A DNA stretch of 64,000 nt. It comes from Chryseobacterium sediminis. GTDB lineage: Bacteria; Bacteroidota; Bacteroidia; Flavobacteriales; Weeksellaceae. Below the pieces are notes generated by a model. The model saw nothing but the letters and a program-made list of their open reading frames with translations. It did not search any database and was not told the origin of the DNA. Made by a program: the position numbers and the translations under genes. The stretch lies in contig NZ_VUNZ01000001.1 in assembly GCF_008386505.1 (NCBI RefSeq), forward strand, positions 2,535,937 through 2,599,936, read 5' to 3'. Positions 26,374-32,656 of the stretch are shown here, piece after piece (the stretch's first letter is position 1; the number at the start of each line of letters is the position of its first letter).

Positions 26374-27021
26374 TTACTTTCTGCGAAGAAAGTTCACTCC
26401 ATCACGCAAAGGTAAAATAAGATTTTCAAAATCTTCATCTTTTGCTGCCAAATCATTTAACTCCTGGATAGACTGGGTAGATTTTAGCTTTGGGTTTTCT
26501 TCCAGCACTTTTCCATACCATAAAACATTATCAAACAGGATTACGGTTCCGGATTTAGTGTGTGGTTTGATCAATCTAAAATATTCCGCATAATTTTCCT
26601 TGTCAGCATCCACAAAAATCAGATCAAAAAACTCTTCTGTTTCTTTTAAAAATTCTTTGGCATCCTGAAGTTTAAAATCTATCTGACTGGCATATTCACT
26701 TGACTCAAAATACTTTTTCGGCAGATAAGCAAGATCTTCGTTTACATCCAGCGTAGTAATTTTCCCGTCTTTCGCTAATCCTGATGCAAGGCATAGTGTA
26801 GCATATCCTGTGAATGTTCCTATTTCCAAAATACTTTTCGGCTGCAGCATTTGGGAAATAATAGTAAGTAACCTTCCCTGCTGGTATCCGGAAATCATGT
26901 GAGGCTGTGTTGTTTTCTGGTAAGTCTCTCTTCTCAGTTTTTTCAGAATTTCGGATTCCGAAGAAGCGTGTGCTTCCAAATATCTGTCCATTTCAGGATT
27001 CTTTTCTTCAAAAAAACTCAT
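26374..27021 (-). CDS. Class I SAM-dependent O-methyltransferase (COMT type)
   Basis: 215 residues, methyltransferase family 3. Motif I is ILEIGTFTGYATLCLASGL (SAM binding), motif II is KITTLDVNED, and the metal-binding motif is LIFVDADKENYAEYF with FDNVLWYG further on. These enzymes methylate catechol-like or caffeoyl-type substrates; the true substrate is unknown. A TAAATTTG box lies 18 bases upstream. It is transcribed away from the cysteine-rich peptide gene, whose terminator lies between them. Confidence 0.93.
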   Translation of the reverse strand: MSFFEEKNPEMDRYLEAHASSESEILKKLRRETYQKTTQPHMISGYQQGRLLTIISQMLQPKSILEIGTFTGYATLCLASGLAKDGKITTLDVNEDLAYLPKKYFESSEYASQIDFKLQDAKEFLKETEEFFDLIFVDADKENYAEYFRLIKPHTKSGTVILFDNVLWYGKVLEENPKLKSTQSIQELNDLAAKDEDFENLILPLRDGVNFLRRK

Positions 27022-27038
27022 ACCATTTTAATTTAAAA

Positions 27039-27046
27039 CAAATTTA
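27039..27046 (-). promoter_or_regulatory. -7 box of the O-methyltransferase gene
   Basis: TAAATTTG on the minus strand, 18 bases before the ATG. Confidence 0.45.
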
Positions 27047-27086
27047 AGGATTTTAAAGCTAGTTTTTAAATTCAACAAGAAGATAC

Positions 27087-27118
27087 AAAAAAAGAGAGAA
27101 ATTAATCCCTCTCTTTTT
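27087..27118 (-). terminator. Terminator of the cysteine-rich peptide gene
   Basis: Stem AAAAAGAGAG/CTCTCTTTTT with a ten-base loop, followed on the minus strand by more T and then GTATC. It lies 34 bases after the peptide stop. Confidence 0.75.
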
Positions 27119-27151
27119 CTTAGCCAGATCTAAATTTTATGTGAAAAATCA

Positions 27152-27307
27152 TTATACTGCTATACAATATTGTCTTATACCAGCACAAACCCATCCTGGG
27201 CAACATTTTGTTTGTGGGCTAGTACAAAATATCTGTGGATTACACCCTCTAATAGCACCTTGTACAGTTTTCATTTCTGCTCTTGAAAGTTTTTTTGAAT
27301 TTTTCAT
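27152..27307 (-). CDS. Cysteine-rich peptide precursor with double-glycine-type leader
   Basis: A 51-residue precursor. The leader MKNSKKLSRAEMKTVQGA fits the double-glycine consensus, counting from the predicted cut after A18: L-12, S-11, E-8, M-7, V-4, G-2, A-1. The remaining 33 residues hold six Cys at 22, 28, 35, 36, 41 and 48, spaced C-x5-C-x6-CC-x4-C-x6-C, the framework of inhibitor cystine-knot peptides. Chryseobacterium genomes carry many leader peptides beginning MKNLKKLSR that are named bacteriocin-like proteins; this looks like one of them. Its own terminator follows. No C39-type peptidase transporter is in the window. Secretion by such a system, disulfide knotting and bioactivity are all inferences. 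The reading frame and cysteine pattern are certain. Confidence 0.8.
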   Translation of the reverse strand: MKNSKKLSRAEMKTVQGAIRGCNPQIFCTSPQTKCCPGWVCAGIRQYCIAV

Positions 27308-27523
27308 AATTATTTTGTTTAGTATTAATTTCCTACTCTTTAAGATTTTCGGACACCTCTCTATTTATTTCCTTTTAAAGGGATTTAAATATACACATTC
27401 TTTTGTTAACCAAAGAATTACAACGCATATAATTGATTGGAAATTAAAAATTTACATTATACCGGGAAAAACCCCATATAAAATACCGTGAAAATACGGA
27501 TGGTATTTTTGTGGTATTCGTTA
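27308..27523. other. AT-rich spacer between divergent small genes
   Basis: Holds the upstream regions of the peptide gene (minus) and of the small gene at 27570 (plus). I find no perfect TAnnTTTG for the peptide; the nearest is a TTCTTTG string near 27411-27417 (minus), which lacks the TA at the right distance. Confidence 0.4.
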
Positions 27524-27531
27524 TAAGTTTG
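27524..27531 (+). promoter_or_regulatory. -7 box of the small solitary gene
   Basis: TAAGTTTG followed by C, 38 bases before ATG 27570. The spacing to the nearest TTG (27509-27511) is too short for a standard -33 box. Confidence 0.45.
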
Positions 27532-27569
27532 CAATAAGAATAAGGGGTAAAAACACTAAGAGAAACAAG

Positions 27570-27725
27570 ATGATTGCAGGAGAGACACAAACTAACCATG
27601 AGAATCACAAAAAAGTTATGCTGAAAAGCAGAACTGATTCTTCTGCAGCAAAAACTAAGAAAGAAATATCCACTTCATTTTTGCTACGAATTATTTCGCT
27701 CCTGAAAAAGGAAGAATTAATTTGA
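27570..27725 (+). CDS. Putative small basic protein, 51 residues
   Basis: Short frame opening MIAGETQTNH, then a Lys/Ser-rich middle (KSRTDSSAAKTKKE) and an amphipathic or hydrophobic stretch (SFLLRIISLLKKEEL) near the end. I do not recognise it. What supports a real transcript is its neat unit structure: a TAAGTTTGC promoter box 38 bases upstream and a strong hairpin terminator five bases after the stop. It could be a small membrane-associated protein, a leaderless antimicrobial-type peptide (no double-glycine site is visible), or a non-coding RNA with a chance frame. Confidence 0.45.
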   Translation: MIAGETQTNHENHKKVMLKSRTDSSAAKTKKEISTSFLLRIISLLKKEELI

Positions 27726-27730
27726 TTAAA

Positions 27731-27762
27731 AAATAAATCCCGGCCACCTTCGGGATTTATTT
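27731..27762. terminator. Terminator of the small gene
   Basis: Stem AAATAAATCCCG/CGGGATTTATTT with an eight-base loop, then TT. On the minus strand it overlaps the stop codon of the decayed gene at 27757. Confidence 0.85.
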
Positions 27763-28009
27763 TTGCTTTAAAGCCCATACTATTTCTTTTTTAAGCTCAT
27801 CAGCTATTCTATCGGATCAACAGTCTAATCCCATTCCGGGAACAAATTTTTTCCAATTTTAATTCAAAAGAACTTTTCTGAGTTCATCCGAAAAATCTTT
27901 ATTCCAAGCATCAACAAAACAATCTGAATTACCCTCAGACAGCCCGTTATTTCGGGGTTCCAATCTTTACATTCTTTACATTTCAGTATTAACAGGGTAA
28001 AGTCCTCTC
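27757..28009 (-). pseudogene. Remnant of an unidentified gene (two stops and a frameshift)
   Basis: The minus strand reads as protein-like sequence broken by defects. From the 5' side: KCKECKDWNPEITG, a frame change near 27930-27940, then SEGNSDCFVDAWNKDFSDEL, KVLLN, an in-frame TAA, NWKKFVPGMGLDC, a TGA probably replacing TGG (Trp), and finally SDRIADELKKEIVWALKQK with a normal TAA at 27757. The composition, with paired Cys, several Trp and amphipathic helices, is unlike random intergenic DNA. The 5' limit is uncertain, and I do not recognise the parent family. Confidence 0.5.
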
Positions 28010-28053
28010 AAAAAAACAGGATAAACACTTATTCTTAAGCACCTACATAATTC

Positions 28054-28061
28054 TACATTTG
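28054..28061 (+). promoter_or_regulatory. -7 box upstream of the HTTM gene set
   Basis: TACATTTG, 86 bases before ATG 28148. It predicts a long leader of about 80 bases. Confidence 0.4.
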
Positions 28062-28147
28062 ATCTAAGTTTCTCAACCATGAAACACTCACACCGAGGAG
28101 GCCCCCGAAAATCCTAAAACAGAGTAGGGATATTTTAAAACAACCAC

Positions 28148-28741
28148 ATGAAAACAAAGACTTTATTTTTAATTGGAGCAATAGTGGGACTTGTTATGAT
28201 ATTTTCCCAGCTAAAGCCTCAGGAAATGTCTTTTTATAAAGAAAAAGGCAATTACATTGTAGACAACAACTACATCCTTAAAGATGTGAAAAAAATTTCT
28301 GATGAAGACATGAAGAGTTTATTGAAACTGCAAAAACTCCATCAGAATAGTTTGGGTACCAATTTTATTATTTACAAAATCAACAGACAGTATATTATCC
28401 GGGGATGTTTAATGAAAGCTAATATCGACTGGAAAAAATATGGTGATTTAAGAGCTAAAGTAGACGGCATCCTGAAAAAATACGGAGCCAAAGAACTTGG
28501 AACAGATTATTATGCTATTCAAAACAATCAGGTTGCAACCAATGCTGCCCTGCTGAGTCAGAAAGATATTGCTTCTTTAGGTAAACTTACCGTAAGAGGT
28601 GCTGAAGAATATACGATCTGTCCGCCAACTATGGGAAGAAAAAATCTTACGAATGTGATCATAAAATCTTACAAAGTCAATACAGCTATTGATCCAAGAA
28701 TCAATGTAAAACTTAATAATGTATTGGTTAACTACAAATAA
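28148..28741 (+). CDS. Uncharacterised anchored protein, first gene of the HTTM set
   Basis: 197 residues. The N-terminus has a short basic start and one hydrophobic helix (about 5-21) that could be an uncleaved signal anchor. The rest is a soluble, Lys/Asn-rich domain with only two Cys (RGCLMKAN and YTICPPTMG). I do not recognise a family. It is followed after 52 bases, and a small hairpin at 28747-28777, by two more genes on the same strand, the last of which is HTTM-like. A TACATTTG box lies 86 bases upstream. It could be a substrate of, or accessory to, the HTTM protein; this is inference from order only. Confidence 0.7.
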   Translation: MKTKTLFLIGAIVGLVMIFSQLKPQEMSFYKEKGNYIVDNNYILKDVKKISDEDMKSLLKLQKLHQNSLGTNFIIYKINRQYIIRGCLMKANIDWKKYGDLRAKVDGILKKYGAKELGTDYYAIQNNQVATNAALLSQKDIASLGKLTVRGAEEYTICPPTMGRKNLTNVIIKSYKVNTAIDPRINVKLNNVLVNYK

Positions 28742-28746
28742 CAGTT

Positions 28747-28778
28747 AAAGGCTGTTTTTGTTCTGAAGACAGCCTTTT
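28747..28778 (+). terminator. Hairpin between the first and second gene of the HTTM set
   Basis: Stem AAAGGCTGT/ACAGCCTTT with a 13-base loop and a short T-run. It may terminate or attenuate transcription, making the first gene more strongly expressed than the next two. Confidence 0.6.
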
Positions 28779-28793
28779 CTTAAAACTTTTGTC

Positions 28794-29366
28794 ATGAAAA
28801 AAAAGCTTCAGTTATCCGGAATTTTCATTATTCTATTGATTGTATTCACAATTGGTATGAAGGGAACATTTGATGGCTACTACGGTTTTTATTATGAAAA
28901 CAAAAACTATGATAAGCCTTTGGCATATGTAATATCAGAGAATATTGCTCAATCAAAACCTGTCAATATGTTTACGGCTTATACCGGATTTGATACAGGA
29001 TATGGCTTTTATGCACCGAATGTTGCCAGTGATTTTGTGATGAGCTTTGAACTGAAAGACAAGAATGGAAATATTCTGGAACAAAAGACCATGCCTTATT
29101 TCAAAAGCAAGGAGAGCAGAGTGAGATACACTACTGTCTTTAATATGTTTCTGGATAAGATTTCCGACAAAAATACATACGACAAAAAATATTATCAGTA
29201 TCTGGACATTATTATCAGACAAATTGCAGCACACGTGATGAAAGAAAATCCTAAAGCATCAAGTGTTACAACAAAACTTTATCTGTACGACTACCCTTCT
29301 ATTGCAGATTTCAGACAGGGAAAAACGAATGAAAATCTTATTCTTATTGATGAATTCAAACATTAA
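28794..29366 (+). CDS. Uncharacterised anchored protein, companion of the HTTM protein
   Basis: 190 residues with an N-terminal transmembrane anchor (about 6-24) and an extracytoplasmic domain containing TGYGFYAPNVASDFVMSFELKD, DIIIRQIAAHVMKE and TTKLYLYDYPSIADF. Small single-pass proteins of this kind often precede HTTM-domain proteins in Bacteroidota, and the pairing recalls SdpA next to SdpB of the Bacillus SDP system. I see no sequence proof that this is SdpA. It ends four bases before the HTTM gene, so the two are surely co-transcribed. Confidence 0.75.
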   Translation: MKKKLQLSGIFIILLIVFTIGMKGTFDGYYGFYYENKNYDKPLAYVISENIAQSKPVNMFTAYTGFDTGYGFYAPNVASDFVMSFELKDKNGNILEQKTMPYFKSKESRVRYTTVFNMFLDKISDKNTYDKKYYQYLDIIIRQIAAHVMKENPKASSVTTKLYLYDYPSIADFRQGKTNENLILIDEFKH

Positions 29367-29370
29367 AGTG

Positions 29371-30333
29371 ATGAAAAAGCTGAATGTACTTTATACCAAA
29401 ATTGAAAACTTCTTTTTCAAAAAGGACAGTCAAACGGAATTCTTAAGCTTCTTCCGCGTTGCTATAGGAACTGTTATCCTCTTACAATTTCTTGCAGTGA
29501 TACCGGATTTTGATAAATTATTTTCAAGCAACAGTATCATTCCACAGGATATTATGAGTGTTTTCACGCCTGACTGGTTGATTACTTTCTCAAAAATTGT
29601 CACCTTTTTACAGGGCTTCGGTATTGAAGAAAGTACAACAATTGTGATGACTAAAATATCATTTATCACATTGTGTATTTTGATCATTACCGGATTTTAT
29701 TCCAGAATTTCTGCCTTTTTGCTATTACTACTGCAGATTGCGTTACTCAAAGGAAGCTCTTTCTTTGCGTATGGTGCAGACTTTTTCACAAGTATGTCTT
29801 TATTTTATCTGATACTTTTTCCTTCTGATCAACATTTTTCGTTGAGAAATTTCATTTTCCGTAGAAAACCTGAAGATATTAATTTCACTCCGGTCAAAAG
29901 ATTATTTCAGATTCATATTTCTATTGCTTATTTCTTTTCCGGACTGGATAAAGCATTAGGTTTCAACTGGTGGAATGGTGAATCTATCTGGAAAGCCATT
30001 CATCTGCCCTATTCCAACAGAGATCTGAATATTGATTTCAGCTGGCTTATAGAACATTCTTATCTCTTAAGTTTCATGGGATGGAGTACGATTATCATCG
30101 AGATGTGCTACCCGTTTTTCATCTGGTATAAACCAACACAAAAAACATGGCTTTTCCTCACTGTTTCTATGCATATAGGAATTGCACTCGTTCTTAATTT
30201 ATACTATTTTTCAGCCATTATGATTGTATGGAATATAACCAATTTTTATTTTGAGCAAACCGCTAAAAAACCAGTTCTTTCTTCAAAGAAAGAAATATCA
30301 GCTCATTATATTCCGAAACAGATTAACTCATAA
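29371..30333 (+). CDS. HTTM-domain (SdpB-like) membrane protein
   Basis: 320-residue integral membrane protein. It shows the HTTM pattern shared by vitamin K-dependent gamma-carboxylase-like proteins and SdpB: TEFLSFFRVAIGTVILLQF near the start, a central ISIAYFFSGLDKALGFNWWNGESIW segment, and a late SMHIGIALVLNLYYFSAIMIVWNI. About six to eight helices are present. SdpB and SdpA mature the SDP antimicrobial peptide in Bacillus; many other HTTM proteins have no known role. The start is ATG 29371; a longer frame to 29263 overlaps the preceding gene and is rejected. A bidirectional terminator follows. Confidence 0.83.
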   Translation: MKKLNVLYTKIENFFFKKDSQTEFLSFFRVAIGTVILLQFLAVIPDFDKLFSSNSIIPQDIMSVFTPDWLITFSKIVTFLQGFGIEESTTIVMTKISFITLCILIITGFYSRISAFLLLLLQIALLKGSSFFAYGADFFTSMSLFYLILFPSDQHFSLRNFIFRRKPEDINFTPVKRLFQIHISIAYFFSGLDKALGFNWWNGESIWKAIHLPYSNRDLNIDFSWLIEHSYLLSFMGWSTIIIEMCYPFFIWYKPTQKTWLFLTVSMHIGIALVLNLYYFSAIMIVWNITNFYFEQTAKKPVLSSKKEISAHYIPKQINS

Positions 30334-30339
30334 AAAAAC

Positions 30340-30363
30340 AAATCCCGAATTGCTTCGGGATTT
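30340..30363. terminator. Bidirectional terminator between HTTM and OmpA genes
   Basis: Stem AAATCCCGAA/TTCGGGATTT with loop TTGC, T-rich on both sides, between convergent genes. Confidence 0.85.
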
Positions 30364-30385
30364 ATTTTTATGTAGGGTTGAGTGA

Positions 30386-31219
30386 TTATTTCTTAGGAGC
30401 GATATCCATCAGTTTCATGAACTCATCTAGCTTAGGCATAATGATGATTTCCGTTCTTCTGTTTTCTCCTCTGCCCGAAACGCTCATGTTTGTCGCTTTA
30501 GGGTTGTATTCAGAACGACCACCAGCTGTAATTCTTGCAGGATCTACTCCAAACTGAGTCTGAAGAACTTTAGCCACGGAAGTACCTCTTAATGCAGAAA
30601 GATCCCAGTTGTCTCTTGGAAGATTAGGAGAATTCAACGGAGCATTATCCGTATTACCTTCAATCAATACTGAATATTTATCATAATCATTGATTACTTT
30701 AGCTACTTTGCCTAACACTTCCTGAGCAGCAGGCAGAATGTTGTAATCTCCTGTTTTATATAACATATTGTCTGAAAGAGAGATCATTACCACTCCTTTC
30801 AATACCTTCACCTGTACATCCTGATCAGATACATTATCTAAAGATCTTTTCAGTTTGTTAGACAATGCCAGGTTCAAGCTGTCATTCTTAGCGTTGTTAG
30901 AGATCAATTGCTTGATATAAGAATTGGAAGCATTGATTTCTCCTACCAGTTTATCAATATTTGCAGAGCTTTTCCCGGTGTTGGAAAGACATGCATCAAG
31001 TGATGATTTTAAAGCATCATGTTGGCTTTTCAGTAAGTTGTTTTCGCCGGCCAATGCAGAGTTCTGAGATTTCAAATCCTGAATTTCTCTCTGTCTTTCT
31101 CCGATATTTTCAATACACTGCTTATAGTTTGTGCTTAAAGCATCATACTGCTTCTTGCTGACACAAGATGTCATTCCCAGCGCCATTGCAGAAACTGCTA
31201 CAATTTTTAAAATCTTCAT
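30386..31219 (-). CDS. OmpA-family peptidoglycan-binding lipoprotein
   Basis: 277 residues. A signal peptide ends in lipobox MTSC (Cys19), then comes a long coiled coil (about 35-105; IGERQREIQDLKSQNSALAGENNLLKSQ) and a C-terminal OmpA domain (about 135-265). The peptidoglycan-binding signature is IEGNTDNAP, LPRDNWDLSALRGTSVAKVL, PARITAGGRSEYNP and GRGENRRTEIII. The protein probably ties the outer membrane to the cell wall. It is divergent from tilS; a TAACTTTG box lies 23 bases upstream. Confidence 0.94.
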   Translation of the reverse strand: MKILKIVAVSAMALGMTSCVSKKQYDALSTNYKQCIENIGERQREIQDLKSQNSALAGENNLLKSQHDALKSSLDACLSNTGKSSANIDKLVGEINASNSYIKQLISNNAKNDSLNLALSNKLKRSLDNVSDQDVQVKVLKGVVMISLSDNMLYKTGDYNILPAAQEVLGKVAKVINDYDKYSVLIEGNTDNAPLNSPNLPRDNWDLSALRGTSVAKVLQTQFGVDPARITAGGRSEYNPKATNMSVSGRGENRRTEIIIMPKLDEFMKLMDIAPKK

Positions 31220-31241
31220 AAATAATCTTTTTTAGACTACT

Positions 31242-31249
31242 CAAAGTTA
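31242..31249 (-). promoter_or_regulatory. -7 box of the OmpA-family gene
   Basis: TAACTTTG on the minus strand, 23 bases before the ATG, in an 87-base divergent promoter region. Confidence 0.5.
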
Positions 31250-31275
31250 GGAAAATTCAATTGAATTATATCGGT

Positions 31276-31283
31276 TATCTTTG
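31276..31283 (+). promoter_or_regulatory. -7 box of tilS
   Basis: TATCTTTG followed by C, 23 bases before the tilS ATG. Confidence 0.55.
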
Positions 31284-31306
31284 CATAAAAGAAATTCTCA
31301 ACATAT

Positions 31307-32656
31307 ATGTTGGAAAAATCAAGCTTTATCAGTCAATTAAAAAACCTTGTTCACGAACCGGAAAACCATACGTATCTTCTGGCAGTAAGCGGAGGTGCAG
31401 ACTCTATGGTTCTTGCCTCTTTATTCAGGGATTTAGGGAACGAAATCAAAGGTTCAAAATTTCAGTTTCAGGTTGCTCATATCAATTATAAACTCCGTGG
31501 TAATGATTCTGATCTGGATCAAAACACGGTTCAGAATTTTTGTGAGAAAAATCATATAAAATTTCATTTGTATGAAGTTTCAGAAAAGGATAGAAAACCT
31601 GATAATTCTATTCAGCTCTGGGCAAGGGAACTTCGATATACTTTTTTTAAAGAAATTCAGGAAAAAGAAAAACTGGAATTTCTTGTTACCGCTCATCATC
31701 TGAATGACCAACTGGAAACATTCATCATCAACCTTTCCAAAGCTTCCGGCATCAATGGACTCAGTGGAATTCCATCGAATGACAATTATATTCTCAGACC
31801 TCTTTTACATTTTTCAAAAAAAGAAATTTATCAGTTTGCTGAGGAGAATACGATTGAATTCCGGGAAGATTTGTCTAATAAAAAAAATGATTATCTGAGG
31901 AATAAGATTAGAAATGAGATTGTTCCGGCACTGATGGAAACCAACGATCATTTTCTGGAAAACTTCAAAAAAAGCTCTTTGTATCTGAATCAAACTAAAG
32001 ATTTTGTCCGAAAACAGATTCAGGAAATAGAAAATAGTCTTACGGTATTTAACCAAAACAATAAAATCTTATCAAAGGAAAAGCTGGATCAGGAAAGCGA
32101 TTTCGTAAAATTTGAAATTTTAAAAAAATACGGATTCAACCAGGAGGAAGAAATCCCTAAAATTTTTAAAGCCGAAAATAACAGTTCATTTTTTTCAAAA
32201 GAATATCAGTTGATTGTCAACCGTGATGAGCTGATTTTTATTGATAAAAGAAACGAAAAGGAAATTGAAGAGGAAATAATCCTGATTGATCATTTTGATT
32301 TTTCCAAAAACCAGATCAGCATCAATCTCGTAGATTACATTGAAAGCATTGATGGAATCAATAAAGCGTTTGAATGGGATTTTGATGCAGACAAACTTCA
32401 TTTCCCGCTACGTTTGAGAAAACAAAAAGAGGGCGATGAGTTGTATCCAACCGGTTTTTCCGGGAAAAAGAAAGTTTCTAAGTTTTTTAGGGACGAAAAA
32501 TTATCTATTTTAGCGAGGCAAAAAATCTGGATACTGACTGACAGTAATGATTCTGTACTTGGGATCATCCCTTTCAGGCAGGACAGAAGATATGTAACGA
32601 ATGAGAAGACAAAATGGAGTCTCAAAATTTTTAATGAAATGAACAATGAAATTTAG
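31307..32656 (+). CDS. tilS: tRNA(Ile)-lysidine synthetase
   Basis: Essential enzyme that converts C34 of tRNA-Ile(CAU) to lysidine so that it reads AUA codons. It has 449 residues. The N-terminal ATP-pyrophosphatase domain has the P-loop SGGADS (28-33), AHINYKLRG, and TAHHLNDQLETFIINL. The C-terminal domain has the typical LRKQKEGDELYPTGFSGKKKVSKFFRDEKL. A frame in another phase starting at 31261 is spurious. The last 11 bases overlap the start of dsbD. Confidence 0.95.
   Translation: MLEKSSFISQLKNLVHEPENHTYLLAVSGGADSMVLASLFRDLGNEIKGSKFQFQVAHINYKLRGNDSDLDQNTVQNFCEKNHIKFHLYEVSEKDRKPDNSIQLWARELRYTFFKEIQEKEKLEFLVTAHHLNDQLETFIINLSKASGINGLSGIPSNDNYILRPLLHFSKKEIYQFAEENTIEFREDLSNKKNDYLRNKIRNEIVPALMETNDHFLENFKKSSLYLNQTKDFVRKQIQEIENSLTVFNQNNKILSKEKLDQESDFVKFEILKKYGFNQEEEIPKIFKAENNSSFFSKEYQLIVNRDELIFIDKRNEKEIEEEIILIDHFDFSKNQISINLVDYIESIDGINKAFEWDFDADKLHFPLRLRKQKEGDELYPTGFSGKKKVSKFFRDEKLSILARQKIWILTDSNDSVLGIIPFRQDRRYVTNEKTKWSLKIFNEMNNEI

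Noticed and set aside
27141..27491. 116-codon plus-strand frame over the peptide gene
   Set aside because: It is the antisense of the 51-codon peptide gene and its upstream region; the minus-strand frame has the leader consensus, ordered cysteines and a terminator.
28079..28117. 12-codon frame MKHSHRGGPRKS in the leader of the 28148 gene
   Set aside because: Too short and no supporting signal; the GG is not in a leader context. It could be an upstream ORF, but I cannot support it.
29263..29370. 36-codon N-terminal extension of the HTTM protein
   Set aside because: It overlaps the end of the upstream gene by over 100 bases; ATG 29371 gives a normal HTTM start.
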